In this document: positions 43,699-53,199 of the stretch, one piece after another
Layout of the letters: each line of letters opens with the position of its first letter
Numbering within the stretch: position 1 is the stretch's first letter
Source of the DNA: an uncultured Clostridia bacterium
GTDB lineage: Bacteria > Bacillota > Clostridia > Oscillospirales > Acutalibacteraceae
DNA length: 64,000 nt
Assembly (NCBI GenBank): GCA_927362715.1
Contig: CAKMIX010000001.1
Location: 117,615-181,614, forward strand
Direction of reading: 5' to 3'
Notes under the pieces: model-generated
The model's input: the letters and a program-made list of their open reading frames with translations, nothing else
Database searches by the model: none
What the model was told of the DNA's origin: nothing
Translations under genes and position numbers: made by a program

Positions 43699-44514
43699 TC
43701 AAATCAGCGCCGTCAAAAATGCATTCGAAACGCCGATGCCTGCAAGGCACACGACCGTAATGGCGATCGCCGCATAATCGCGCTTACAAAATTTCATCAC
43801 GCGAAGCCGCGTTCTGCCCTCGCCCCCGCGGTAACAACGGCATTCCATGGCGAATGCCAGATCATACGCACGTGTGAAAGCGTTTACAAACAGCGGTATA
43901 AATACGGGCACGAGCGCCTGTCCGCGCTTGAGCACGCCGCCGGAATCAAGCTGCGCGCCGCGTGCTTTCTGTGCGGACATGATCTTGTCGACCTCGTCGA
44001 TCAAAAGCGGGATGAAACGCAAAGCGATCGTCATCATCATAGCGATGGTGTGCACATTGATCTTGATTTTTTTCAGTGGGGAAAACAGTCTCTCGATCGC
44101 ATCGGTCAAGAGCGTCGGCGAAGTGGTATAGGTCAAGAGCGAGCTTGCCAGCACCAGCGCGACGATGCGAACGGAGGTAAACACCGCCATGATAAGCCCG
44201 CCCGTCGTGATTTCAAACCACCCGCGCCGGAAAAGCACCGTGCCGTCATCGTTATAAAAAATTTGCAGCACGGAGGTAAGAAGCACGATGATCACGATCG
44301 GCTTCAGACTTTTTGCAATAAGCTTGAGGGAAATGCGTGAAAGCAGCACGGCAATAACCAAATATACCAGAGAGACGCCGAGCGACACAAAATTTTTGCA
44401 AAAAAAGATGGAGACGATATATACAAACGTCAGCACGAGCTTTAAACGCGCGTCAAGGTTGTGGATCGGCGATTTTCCCGGGAAATACTGTCCGATGGTG
44501 ATGTCACGGATCAC
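43699..44514 (-). CDS. ecfT: Energy-coupling factor transporter transmembrane protein EcfT
   Basis: The 271-residue protein has about six membrane helices and the cytoplasmic coupling motifs A-R-G (A-Q-K-A-R-G-A-Q near residue 180 and a second A-F-A-M-E-C-R-C-Y near 225). It links interchangeable S components to the EcfA ATPases. Its start overlaps ecfA2 by four bases. Confidence 0.95.
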   Translation of the reverse strand: MIRDITIGQYFPGKSPIHNLDARLKLVLTFVYIVSIFFCKNFVSLGVSLVYLVIAVLLSRISLKLIAKSLKPIVIIVLLTSVLQIFYNDDGTVLFRRGWFEITTGGLIMAVFTSVRIVALVLASSLLTYTTSPTLLTDAIERLFSPLKKIKINVHTIAMMMTIALRFIPLLIDEVDKIMSAQKARGAQLDSGGVLKRGQALVPVFIPLFVNAFTRAYDLAFAMECRCYRGGEGRTRLRVMKFCKRDYAAIAITVVCLAGIGVSNAFLTALI

Positions 44515-45377
44515 TGCAGCACCCCCCTCTTTTTGAAAAGTCCAATCAGCTCACGCCGCGCCTGCTTTTCCGTATAGATGTCGGTACGCACCTCTATGCC
44601 GTGCGCACGCAAGCCTAAAAACACGCGGGTGATCTGCGGAACATCCAGCCCATGGCGCTCAAGCGCCGCCGCATCGCGGAACACCTCGTCCACGGTGCCG
44701 CTTAAGGCGACCGTGCCGTTATCCATCACCAAAACGCGCGTAGCGGTCTCGGCGATGTCATCCATACTGTGGGAAACGATCAGGATCGTGCTGCCTGTGG
44801 ACACACGGTAATTCTCAATTAAGGCGGCGATCTGCGCACGCCCGCGCGGGTCAAGACCCGCGGTCGGCTCGTCCAAAATCAGGATCTCGGGCTCCATCGC
44901 CAAGACCCCGGCAATCGCCACACGCCGTTTTTCGCCGCCCGACAAATCAAACGGTGATTTATCAAGCCAGGTGTCGCGGATCTCCAGATACGACGCGGCG
45001 CGGCGGACACGCTCGTCCACCTGTGCCTTAGAAAGCCCCATATTGCGCGGGCCGAACGCGATATCACGATAGACCGTGCTTTCAAACAGCTGGTATTCGG
45101 GATATTGAAAGCAAAGCCCGACGCGAAAGCGCGCGGCATACGTCGCGGCTTTGGAGGCGTGGATATCCGCCCCGTCCAAAAGCACCTTCCCGGAAGAGGG
45201 CTTGACAAGCCCGTTCAAATGCTGCATAAGGGTGCTTTTGCCTGAGCCCGTGTGCCCGATGATGCCCACAAGCTCACCCTTTTCTATTGAAAGGTTCACG
45301 TTTTCAAGCGCCTGCACCCGAAACGGGGTGTTTTCGCCGTAAACGTAAGACAGGTTCTGCGTTTCAAGAATCGGCAT
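44511..45377 (-). CDS. ecfA2: Energy-coupling factor transporter ATPase EcfA2
   Basis: The 288-residue ABC ATPase has Walker A G-H-T-G-S-G-K-S-T, signature L-S-G-G-E-K-R-R and Walker B I-L-I-L-D-E-P-T-A-G-L. The start at 45377 (GGAG nine bases upstream) lies 14 bases inside ecfA1. With EcfA1 and EcfT it powers vitamin uptake, including by the S component next to coaX. Confidence 0.95.
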   Translation of the reverse strand: MPILETQNLSYVYGENTPFRVQALENVNLSIEKGELVGIIGHTGSGKSTLMQHLNGLVKPSSGKVLLDGADIHASKAATYAARFRVGLCFQYPEYQLFESTVYRDIAFGPRNMGLSKAQVDERVRRAASYLEIRDTWLDKSPFDLSGGEKRRVAIAGVLAMEPEILILDEPTAGLDPRGRAQIAALIENYRVSTGSTILIVSHSMDDIAETATRVLVMDNGTVALSGTVDEVFRDAAALERHGLDVPQITRVFLGLRAHGIEVRTDIYTEKQARRELIGLFKKRGVLQ

Positions 45378-46236
45378 GGTTTCGTTCTCCGAGTAAGGTA
45401 TATATAGCATCTGAAAGCGCGTGCGCCGTTAAAATATCGGGCGGCAGCGGCACACCGTATTCCCGCAGATCTGCGCTCAACTGCGCGACCTTCGGAATTT
45501 CCAACCCAACACGGCGAAGCGTTTCGCCTTCACGGAACACCGCCTGCGGCGTGCCGTCCAGTAAAATTTCTCCGTCATCCATGACCAGCACGCGGTCGGC
45601 GTTGACTGCCTCCTCCATGAAATGTGTGATCAGCACGATCGTGATACCACGCTCGTGATTTAAGCGGCGGATCGTGTCGAGCACTTCTTTTCGGCCCTGC
45701 GGATCGAGCATGGCGGTGGGCTCGTCGAGCACCAGGCATTCAGGCAGCATAGCGATCATCCCTGCGATCGCGACGCGCTGCTTCTGCCCGCCCGAGAGTT
45801 TATGCGGCGCATGCCCGCGGTATTCGTACATACCGACTGCTTTCAGCGCATCGTCTACACGCTTTCGGATCTCCTCCGGCGGCACGCCGAGATTTTCAGG
45901 GCCGAACGCGACGTCCTCCTCCACCACGGAGGCGACGATCTGGTTGTCGGGATTTTGAAACACCACCCCGACCGTGCGGCGAATGTCATAGGACAGGTCT
46001 TCATCCGCCGTGTCCATGCCGTTTACAAGCACCTTGCCGCTTTCGGGTACCAGAATGGAATTCGAGAGCTTCGCAAGCGTGGATTTGCCCGAGCCGTTGT
46101 GCCCGAGGATCACCGTAAAGCTCCCCTTTTCAATTTGCAGATCGACGTGTTTGACGCACAGAGGCAGAGGCGTTTCATCCTCATCCGCTTCGTAGCGAAA
46201 GCACACGTCTTGAAAATCCAAAATGATGTCTGCCAT
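45364..46236 (-). CDS. ecfA1: Energy-coupling factor transporter ATPase EcfA1
   Basis: The 290-residue ABC ATPase has Walker A G-H-N-G-S-G-K-S-T, signature L-S-G-G-Q-K-Q-R and Walker B C-L-V-L-D-E-P-T-A. The start at 46236 follows GAGG by nine bases. It pairs with EcfA2 as the nucleotide-binding heterodimer of the group II ECF module. Confidence 0.95.
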   Translation of the reverse strand: MADIILDFQDVCFRYEADEDETPLPLCVKHVDLQIEKGSFTVILGHNGSGKSTLAKLSNSILVPESGKVLVNGMDTADEDLSYDIRRTVGVVFQNPDNQIVASVVEEDVAFGPENLGVPPEEIRKRVDDALKAVGMYEYRGHAPHKLSGGQKQRVAIAGMIAMLPECLVLDEPTAMLDPQGRKEVLDTIRRLNHERGITIVLITHFMEEAVNADRVLVMDDGEILLDGTPQAVFREGETLRRVGLEIPKVAQLSADLREYGVPLPPDILTAHALSDAIYTLLGERNHADS

Positions 46237-46247
46237 GTTTTGATTCC

Positions 46248-47120
46248 TCAAAATGATTTATGCTGCCAGATCGCGGTCGCACCGCAGGGCAGCACCAGTC
46301 CCGTGCTTTTTACGGGCAGCCCGATCTCGTCACTTTGCACCGAACCGCCGAGCGTCGGGCAAAGCACCGAGCCGAGAATGTATTGCATAACGGCGGGGGA
46401 AAGCCCTGCCGTATAGGCGTTAATAAATACGGCAAGCGGGTCGGGCGAGAGCACCTCACGGCAGAGCTTTACGAAATCATAGACCTCGTTTTCCAGCTTC
46501 CAGACCTCGCCGCCGGGGCCTCTGCCGTAGGACGGCGGATCCATGATCAGAATATCGTACCGATTGCCGCGGCGGATCTCGCGCTGCACGAATTTGATGC
46601 AGTCATCCACGATCCAGCGCACGGGGCGGTCGGCAACGCTGCTGCTTTGCGCGTTTTCCTTTGCCCAAAGCACCATGCCCTTGGAGGCGTCCACATGCAC
46701 GACTTCTGCGCCCGCCTGAAGTGCGGAAACGGTCGCCGCGCCCGTGTATGCGAATAAATTAAGCACTTTGACACGGCGTTTGGCATTTCGGATCAGCTCT
46801 GCGACCAGATCCCAATTTACCGCCTGCTCCGGGAACACACCCGTGTGCTTAAAGCCCATAGTCTTGACATTGAAGCGCAGATCGCGGTAGCCGATCTCCC
46901 AGCGCGCAGGCACATTGCCGCGCACCTCCCAATGCCCACCGCCCGTTTTGGAACGGTAGTAGACGGCGTCCGCCTTTTTCCAGAGCGGGTGCGTTTTCGG
47001 TGTTTTCCAAATCACCTGTGGGTCGGGGCGGATGAGCGTTACACTGCCCCATTTTTCCAGACGCGCACCGTCCGAACAATCCAAAAGCGTATAATCCTTC
47101 CAATGAGACGCAACGCGCAT
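46248..47120 (-). CDS. Class I SAM-dependent rRNA methyltransferase-like protein
   Basis: The 290-residue protein resembles the C-terminal methyltransferase half of RlmI/RlmK-type enzymes. The SAM-binding motif is N-L-F-A-Y-T-G-A-A-T near residue 120, followed by V-V-H-V-D-A-S, and the catalytic-loop motif is D-P-P-S-Y-G near 175. The N-terminal PUA domain of RlmI is missing. The ATG overlaps the glmM stop (TAATG), so it is translated with glmM. The RNA target is not known. Confidence 0.85.
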   Translation of the reverse strand: MRVASHWKDYTLLDCSDGARLEKWGSVTLIRPDPQVIWKTPKTHPLWKKADAVYYRSKTGGGHWEVRGNVPARWEIGYRDLRFNVKTMGFKHTGVFPEQAVNWDLVAELIRNAKRRVKVLNLFAYTGAATVSALQAGAEVVHVDASKGMVLWAKENAQSSSVADRPVRWIVDDCIKFVQREIRRGNRYDILIMDPPSYGRGPGGEVWKLENEVYDFVKLCREVLSPDPLAVFINAYTAGLSPAVMQYILGSVLCPTLGGSVQSDEIGLPVKSTGLVLPCGATAIWQHKSF

Positions 47121-48469
47121 TATACCAACCTTTCACGCACGACCTCGGCGATGCTTTCGCCGAGTGTACGGATCTTTTCCTCATCCTCGCCCTCAAGCAT
47201 CACGCGCACAAGCGGTTCCGTTCCCGAAGCACGCACAAGCACGCGGCCTGTGTCGCCGAGCTCCGCTTCGGCGCTTTGAATGGCGGTTTGGATCTCCTTG
47301 TCGTCAGGGAAGCGCACGCGCCCGTAGTTCGACACACGGACGTTATACAGCACCTGCGGGTACACGCGCATTTCGTCCGCCAGCGCTTTGAGCGTTTTGC
47401 CCGACTCTTTGAGTACAGTTAAAAGCTGGATCGCCGAAAGCTGCCCGTCGCCCGTGGTGGCATAGTCTAAAAAGATGATATGACCGGACTGCTCGCCGCC
47501 GATAGAATAGCCGTTTTCGAGCATATTTTCAAGCACGTAACGGTCGCCGACCTTGGTGCGCTCGCACAAAATATCGTTCTGTTCACAGAATTTAAAGAAG
47601 CCCATATTGCTCATCACCGTCACCACGGCGGTGTTCTTTTTGAGCGTCCCCTGCTGCTTCATGTGCTTGGCACACACCGCTATGGCGCGGTCGCCGTCCA
47701 CCTCTTCGCCGAGGTGGTTGACGGCAAGCATGCGGTCGGCGTCGCCGTCAAAGGCAAAGCCGAGATCACAGCCGTTTTCCAGCACGCACTTTTGCAGTGC
47801 GCCGAGGTGTGTCGAGCCGCAGTCAAGATTGATATTCACCCCGTCGGGCTTGTCATGGATCACGACGCATTCCGCGCCGAGCGACTCAAACACCCGCCGC
47901 GCCGAGACGCTTGCCGAGCCGTTGGCACAGTCCAGCGCGATTTTCATCCCGTCGCAGCGCACATCGGTCGTAGAAAGCAGGTGCGTGATATAATCGGACA
48001 CGGCGTTTTCCGCGCGTGAAACTCTGCCGACCTCGCCGCCGATGGGTGCAGGCGGCGTTTTGATCTCGTCGAGAATAATGGCTTCGATCTCGTTTTCCAG
48101 CGCATCGGGCAGCTTGTAGCCCGTGGACTGGAATATTTTGATGCCGTTGTATTCACACGGATTATGCGAGGCGGAGATCATCACGCCCGCATCATATTGA
48201 TACGCCGTCACGAGGTATGCCACGGCGGGCGTAGGCACCACACCCAAAAGGCAGACATCCGCACCGACGGAGCAAAAGCCCGCCGTCAGCGCCGCTTCGA
48301 GCATTTCGCCGGAAGCGCGGGTATCCATGCCGATGAGCACACGCGGGCGGTGCGCCAGATTCTCCGTCAGCACCATAGCTGCCGCCCGCCCGATCTGCAT
48401 GGCGAGTTCGCAGGTGATCTCTGTATTGGCTACGCCGCGCGCGCCGTCTGTTCCGAACAGTCTTCCCAT
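47120..48469 (-). CDS. glmM: Phosphoglucosamine mutase
   Basis: GlmM converts glucosamine-6-phosphate to glucosamine-1-phosphate for peptidoglycan synthesis. The 449-residue protein has the phosphoserine loop S-A-S-H-N-P (catalytic Ser101), the metal loop D-G-D-A-D-R near 240 and the sugar-binding G-G-E-Q-S-G-H near 325. AGGAGGAG precedes the ATG. It sits 19 bases after ruvB. Confidence 0.96.
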   Translation of the reverse strand: MGRLFGTDGARGVANTEITCELAMQIGRAAAMVLTENLAHRPRVLIGMDTRASGEMLEAALTAGFCSVGADVCLLGVVPTPAVAYLVTAYQYDAGVMISASHNPCEYNGIKIFQSTGYKLPDALENEIEAIILDEIKTPPAPIGGEVGRVSRAENAVSDYITHLLSTTDVRCDGMKIALDCANGSASVSARRVFESLGAECVVIHDKPDGVNINLDCGSTHLGALQKCVLENGCDLGFAFDGDADRMLAVNHLGEEVDGDRAIAVCAKHMKQQGTLKKNTAVVTVMSNMGFFKFCEQNDILCERTKVGDRYVLENMLENGYSIGGEQSGHIIFLDYATTGDGQLSAIQLLTVLKESGKTLKALADEMRVYPQVLYNVRVSNYGRVRFPDDKEIQTAIQSAEAELGDTGRVLVRASGTEPLVRVMLEGEDEEKIRTLGESIAEVVRERLV

Positions 48470-48488
48470 GTTTCTCCTCCTGTTTTGC

Positions 48489-49517
48489 TTACAGATCCAG
48501 CTTTTGCTGGCCGGGCATGTCGATCCCTAAATGCTTATAGGCAAGCGCCGTTACGACCCGCCCACGCGGGGTCTTGGAAAGGAAGCCGATCTGCATCAGA
48601 TACGGCTCATAAACATCCTCAATCGTGACCGCCTCCTCGCCGATGGTGGCGGCGATGGTCTCAAGCCCCACAGGGCCGCCGTTGTAGTTGCGGATCATGG
48701 CGGTCAGGAGCATACGGTCGATATTATCAAGGCCGAGCGCGTCGATCTCCATGCGCGAAAGCGCGATCTGCGCAGTCTCCTCCGTGATCACGCCGTTGCC
48801 CATGACCTCGGCAAAATCGCGCGCCCGTTTTAACAGGCGGTTCGCGATGCGGGGCGTACCCCTTGCGCGCGAAGCGATCTCCAGCGCACCCTTATCATCC
48901 ACGGCAATCCCCAAGATACCCGCACTGCGGCGGACGATTTGGGAAAGCTCTTCTTTAGAATACATTTCGAGCCTTGCGATCACCCCGAAGCGGTCGCGCA
49001 AAGGTGCAGTCAACTGCCCGGCGCGGGTGGTGGCTCCCACCAGCGTAAAACGCGGCAAATCGAGCCGAATAGAACGTGCGGACGGTCCTTTGCCGATGAT
49101 GATGTCGAGGGCGTTATCCTCCATGGCAGGGTACAGAACTTCCTCTACACTGCGCGACAGGCGGTGGATCTCGTCGATAAACAGCACGTCGCCGTCCGAA
49201 AGGTTGGTAAGCAAAGCGGCAAGGTCGCCGGGCTTTTCGATCGCGGGGCCGGAGGTGATGCGGATCTGCACATTCATCTCGTTGGCAATAATGCCCGCAA
49301 GCGTCGTTTTGCCCAAGCCCGGCGGGCCATAGAGCAGCACGTGATCGAGCTGTTCACCGCGTGCTTTGGCAGCTTCAATATAAATTTTTAAATTTTCCTT
49401 GACCTTTTCCTGCCCGATGTAATCGTGCAGCGTTTTAGGGCGCAGGGAGAGTTCCAGCGCCTCATCCGCCGCGTTGAAATCAGGGGAAACAATGCGGTTT
49501 TCGTTATCAAAATCCAT
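48489..49517 (-). CDS. ruvB: Holliday junction branch migration helicase RuvB
   Basis: The 342-residue AAA+ motor has Walker A G-P-P-G-L-G-K-T (64-71), Walker B L-F-I-D-E-I-H and the sensor and arginine-finger region G-A-T-T-R-A-G. The C-terminal winged helix is complete (ends [13 protein letters not shown]). It starts three bases after ruvA. Confidence 0.97.
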   Translation of the reverse strand: MDFDNENRIVSPDFNAADEALELSLRPKTLHDYIGQEKVKENLKIYIEAAKARGEQLDHVLLYGPPGLGKTTLAGIIANEMNVQIRITSGPAIEKPGDLAALLTNLSDGDVLFIDEIHRLSRSVEEVLYPAMEDNALDIIIGKGPSARSIRLDLPRFTLVGATTRAGQLTAPLRDRFGVIARLEMYSKEELSQIVRRSAGILGIAVDDKGALEIASRARGTPRIANRLLKRARDFAEVMGNGVITEETAQIALSRMEIDALGLDNIDRMLLTAMIRNYNGGPVGLETIAATIGEEAVTIEDVYEPYLMQIGFLSKTPRGRVVTALAYKHLGIDMPGQQKLDL

Positions 49518-49520
49518 GGC

Positions 49521-50129
49521 TTATACCTGCCTTGCAAGCGTTTTGAGCGCCTGCCGAATCATATCCTCAACCGACAGCGCAGCGTCCAGCTTTGCAACCG
49601 CTGCCGCCGCCTCGCTTTGCGAATAGCCGAGCATCGTCAGCGCGCTGACCGCTTCGGCAGCGCTGCCCTCGGCTGCGGCGATGCCTGCCGCCTCGATCTC
49701 CGGCGTGACGGCGGAAAGCTCCAGCCCTTTCGCAAGCTTGTCCTTAAGCTCAAGCACTACGCGCTGCGCGAGCTTCGGCCCGACACCGGGTGCGCGTGTG
49801 ATCGCTTTGCTGTCGCCCGTCGCAAGGCAAAGCGCCAATTTATCGGGCGTCAGTTCCGATAAAATCGCCAGCGCCGCCTTGGGTCCTACGCCTGAAACGC
49901 CGATGAGCAGCTTAAAGCATTCCAATTCCTGTTCGTCTGCAAAGCCGAACAGGTCAAGCGCATCCTCACGGACGTTGAGATAGGTGTAAAGCGTCGCCGT
50001 GCTCCCCTTTTCACCGATGCGTTTGAGCGTGGTAAGCGTTGTACTGCACCGAAACGCTACGCCGCCCGTTTCGATCGCAACGCTTTGCGTGTCGATATAT
50101 ACAATTTTGCCCGTGATCGAATAAAACAT
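49521..50129 (-). CDS. ruvA: Holliday junction binding protein RuvA
   Basis: The 202-residue protein has the N-terminal OB fold (M-F-Y-S-I-T-G-K-I-V), two helix-hairpin-helix motifs (G-V-S-G-V-G-P-K-A-A and A-P-G-V-G-P-K-L-A) and the C-terminal RuvB-contact domain (A-L-T-M-L-G-Y-S). It starts two bases after ruvC. Confidence 0.96.
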   Translation of the reverse strand: MFYSITGKIVYIDTQSVAIETGGVAFRCSTTLTTLKRIGEKGSTATLYTYLNVREDALDLFGFADEQELECFKLLIGVSGVGPKAALAILSELTPDKLALCLATGDSKAITRAPGVGPKLAQRVVLELKDKLAKGLELSAVTPEIEAAGIAAAEGSAAEAVSALTMLGYSQSEAAAAVAKLDAALSVEDMIRQALKTLARQV

Positions 50130-50131
50130 CC

Positions 50132-50638
50132 TTATTTTCTCTCCATCTGCTTGAGCCTGCCCATCAGCGAGCCGCTGGCGTGCCCATGGCAGATCGCCAT
50201 GGCAAGCGCGTCGGCGGTATCATCCGGTTTTGGGATCTTTTCAAGATGCAGTATAATTCGCGTCATCTCCTGCACCTGCTTTTTTTCCGCCCTGCCGTAG
50301 CCGACAACGCTTTGCTTGACCTGCAGGGGCGTATATTCAAAGATCTCCACGCCGTTTTGCTGGGCCGCGAGCACCGTGACCCCGCGCGCCTGTGCGACGT
50401 CGATCACGGTTTTAGCATTGGTGTTGTAAAACAGCTTTTCGATCGACATCGCCTGCGGATGAAAGCGTGTCATCAGCGCGCAAAGGTCACGGTAAATCTT
50501 TTCGAGCCGTTCGGGGAACGGCGTGTGCGCTTCAGTCGTGATCGCGCCGTAATCGAGCACGGTAAAGCGATTGTTCCGATATTCCAGCACGCCGTAGCCG
50601 ACGATCGCATAGCCCGGGTCGATTCCCAATATCACCAT
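50132..50638 (-). CDS. ruvC: Holliday junction resolvase RuvC
   Basis: The 168-residue nuclease has the four acidic residues of the family: Asp7 in G-I-D-P-G, Glu in S-I-E-K-L near 68, and the Asp pair in D-D-T-A-D-A-L near 140. The ATG at 50638 follows AAGGA by eight bases; the longer upstream frame has no ribosome binding site. It heads the ruvCAB-glmM cluster. Confidence 0.95.
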   Translation of the reverse strand: MVILGIDPGYAIVGYGVLEYRNNRFTVLDYGAITTEAHTPFPERLEKIYRDLCALMTRFHPQAMSIEKLFYNTNAKTVIDVAQARGVTVLAAQQNGVEIFEYTPLQVKQSVVGYGRAEKKQVQEMTRIILHLEKIPKPDDTADALAMAICHGHASGSLMGRLKQMERK

Positions 50639-50757
50639 TTGCGCGTCCTTCTTTGAAAGCCATATTTGAATAATTTTACCACAAAGGGTAACAAATAGCA
50701 AGTAAACAGTGTGTGAATATTCATGCTCACGTGTAGGCTGCTCGCGGCTTTACACAG

Positions 50758-51465
50758 CTATACCTTAGGGGTCTTTCCGTGCTGTTCGAACCGTGCGCGC
50801 AGTGCGGCGAGGGTGCGCTTTTCGATGCGCGACACATACGAGCGGGAAATGTGCAGACGGTCGGCGACCTCGCGCTGCGTTTCAGGCGCATTTCCGCTAA
50901 GACCGTAACGGCGGATGATGATCTCGCGTTCGCGCTCGTCGCGGATCTCGCGAACATAGCGGCGAAGCTGCTCGGTCTTGATCTTGCGGTCGAGGTCATC
51001 GGCGATGGTATCATCCGTATAAAGGATCTCGGAAAGTGTCAGCGGATTGCCCTCGGGGTCGGTATCGATAGGATCGCTCATGGAGACATCCTGCGCGCTT
51101 TTGCGCCGGGAGCGGAAATACATGAGGATCTCATTTTCAATGCAGCGTGCGGCATACGTAGCAAGGCGCGTGCCTTTTTTGCCGTCAAAGGACTGAATGG
51201 CCTTGATCAGCCCGATGGTGCCGATCGAGATCAGGTCATCCTGATCGGAATACGAGGCATAATACTTTTTGATGATGTGCGCGACTAAGCGCAGATTATG
51301 CTCAATAAGCCGGTCCCGCGCCGCGGTGTCACCTGCCCAAAACTGCTCGAGCGCCTCACGTTCCGCCTTTGCGGACAGAGGCTTCGGGAAAGAGCTCGCC
51401 CCCTCGATATGTAAGATCAGATACAGCATATTGGCGCTGATGGCGGACAGCAGTTCTAAAAACAC
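50758..51465 (-). CDS. sigK: RNA polymerase sporulation sigma factor SigK, uninterrupted
   Basis: Sigma-K drives late mother-cell transcription during sporulation. The 235-residue protein has the SigK-type N terminus (L-Y-L-I-L-H-I-E-G-A-S-S-F-P-K-P-L-S), region 2 with I-E-H-N-L-R-L-V-A-H-I and D-L-I-S-I-G-T-I-G-L-I-K, and region 4 with S-R-S-Y-V-S-R-I-E-K-R. The GTG at 51465 is chosen because GGGAGA lies nine bases upstream; the GTG at 51498 has none. The gene is continuous, so no skin-element excision is needed. It implies that the host forms endospores. Confidence 0.93.
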   Translation of the reverse strand: MFLELLSAISANMLYLILHIEGASSFPKPLSAKAEREALEQFWAGDTAARDRLIEHNLRLVAHIIKKYYASYSDQDDLISIGTIGLIKAIQSFDGKKGTRLATYAARCIENEILMYFRSRRKSAQDVSMSDPIDTDPEGNPLTLSEILYTDDTIADDLDRKIKTEQLRRYVREIRDEREREIIIRRYGLSGNAPETQREVADRLHISRSYVSRIEKRTLAALRARFEQHGKTPKV

Positions 51466-51536
51466 GGTGCGATCTCTCCCTTTTACCCTTTGCTTCACTA
51501 TATGAGATCTTGATTTGCCGCTTGCAAGTCCGCCGG

Positions 51537-51572
51537 AAAATTAAACCGCAGACGGCAAATGCTGTCTGCGGT
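51537..51572 (-). terminator. Terminator of the GH25 lysozyme gene
   Basis: On the reverse strand ACCGCAGAC (51572-51564) pairs with GTCTGCGGT (51553-51545) and is followed by TTAATTTT. Confidence 0.8.
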
Positions 51573-51612
51573 ATCATCCGATTAGATTCTGCAAAAGAGA
51601 GCTTGCACACCG

Positions 51613-53118
51613 TTATGCGCGGGTGCGGAAAGCCAATGCCTGCGCCTGTGTTTGCGCGGGTGCGGTCACAGCCGGCGCCGTGCTTTGTGCGCAGGCGTCG
51701 TCGAGCGCCTTTTGCAGCGCTGTGCGCACCCCGGTTGAAGAAAGCGACGCGATGGCGGAGGAAGCTGTATTATATAAAGCCTCGCTCGGTTCGGCGATGT
51801 AACGCGCAAGGTTCTGCTCCGCCGCAAGATACGTGCGAAGCCCCGCGCTGTCGGTCAAAACCGTTTTACTGCCAACGGACTGCATATCCGTTTTTGCGGC
51901 GTAGTCGTAAAGCCCGATGTTCAAGTCCGTATAACCCGAAATGCCGTCGATCTTGCCGCTGTCGGAATACTGCCATGCGCCGTAGCTGTATTTGAAATCC
52001 GTCTCTTTGGAGGTGTAATGCGCCACCCAGATCGCGTAATCTTGCAGGCGGCTGAATTGCAGCTCATCATAGAAAAAGGTCTTGGACGCATACACGCCCG
52101 CCGTATAGCCCTCGTTTTTCACCGCTTCGCAGAACGCGACGGCAAGGTCGGTGCGCTTGGAACGGCTCAAGGTATCGGCACGCCCTGTGTGGCTGCTCGT
52201 AGCGAACTCCGTATCAAAATAAATCGGATAGGTGATGTTGTATTCCCGCGCCATATTGACGCACGCGCCCGCTTCTTCAAGCGCCTCGTCCTTGTTGATT
52301 GCCTGACTGAAAAAATATAAGCCGACGTCAAGCCCCGCCGCAAGCGCGCCGCGGATATTCTGCTCAACGTTTTTATCCTGCATCACGGGCTTGACAGGGT
52401 CGGACGTGCCGTAGCCGCGAAAGCCCACGCGGATGATCGCATAATCCACGCCAGAGGCCTTGACCTTATCCCAGTCGATATTGCCGTTCCACTGGGATAC
52501 ATCGATCCCCATCCGTGAAGCCTTGGCACCGTATGCGTTGAAACGGACGTTGCGCCCGTCGAGCTTGAGAATGCCGCTGAAAGGCGTATGGTTCGCATTT
52601 AAATAAAACGGCGTGCCCGCAAGGGTCGTAAGTCCCGTTACGCGTGAGACATCCGCATACACATAATCCGTATACATAGATGCATGCACATCCGCCGTAC
52701 CGCCGCTTTGTGAGGCATTCCCCTGCTCAATGGTATCCCCGCCGCTGCTGCCGCCCGAAAGCGCACTGTCCGGCACCTTTTCGCCGCCCGCGTCCTCATC
52801 CTTTTCGCGGTCACCTGTTGCGACCTGCACGACAACGTTCGTATTCGCCTTATAATTCGAAGTCGGGCTCGTCTCGGTTTCCGCTTCGGTCAAGGGCACG
52901 GTCGTCTGCGCAGGCAGTGTGGTCAGCGGTTCGGTTTGGGGCTGAGAAAGCGCCGTTGTCGGTGCGGAATCCACCGGTTCGGCTGCCGTCTCGCGGAACA
53001 TCTGCGGTGCAAAAGAGGTGGTAAACATTGCAAGCACCAGAGAAAGCGCGAACATGCCCGTAATACGAAGTGTGTACAGGATCCGCTTCCGATTCAGTTT
53101 TTGAAGCCATCGAAGCAA
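51613..53118 (-). CDS. Secreted GH25 lysozyme (1,4-beta-N-acetylmuramidase)
   Basis: The 501-residue protein has a basic N terminus with one signal-anchor helix (about 18-36), a Thr/Pro/Gln-rich linker (45-100) and a Gly/Ser segment (110-140). The GH25 domain (about 200-390) carries G-I-D-V-S-Q-W-N-G (Asp206) and Y-F-D-T-E-F (Asp302, Glu304), the family's acidic active site. A helical C-terminal domain of about 100 residues follows and is not part of GH25. It starts with TTG (53118) after AAAGG. It would cut peptidoglycan outside the membrane, in wall remodelling or spore-related lysis. Confidence 0.92.
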   Translation of the reverse strand: MLRWLQKLNRKRILYTLRITGMFALSLVLAMFTTSFAPQMFRETAAEPVDSAPTTALSQPQTEPLTTLPAQTTVPLTEAETETSPTSNYKANTNVVVQVATGDREKDEDAGGEKVPDSALSGGSSGGDTIEQGNASQSGGTADVHASMYTDYVYADVSRVTGLTTLAGTPFYLNANHTPFSGILKLDGRNVRFNAYGAKASRMGIDVSQWNGNIDWDKVKASGVDYAIIRVGFRGYGTSDPVKPVMQDKNVEQNIRGALAAGLDVGLYFFSQAINKDEALEEAGACVNMAREYNITYPIYFDTEFATSSHTGRADTLSRSKRTDLAVAFCEAVKNEGYTAGVYASKTFFYDELQFSRLQDYAIWVAHYTSKETDFKYSYGAWQYSDSGKIDGISGYTDLNIGLYDYAAKTDMQSVGSKTVLTDSAGLRTYLAAEQNLARYIAEPSEALYNTASSAIASLSSTGVRTALQKALDDACAQSTAPAVTAPAQTQAQALAFRTRA

Positions 53119-53199
53119 ATCGATCGCACCTTTCCTGTCATTTCAACGCTATATTAACACAGATCGACCGAAAAAAACAAACCACAAATTTTGGCGGTC

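Noticed and set aside
50758..51465. sigK interrupted by a skin-like element
   Set aside because: The reading frame is continuous from region 1 to region 4.
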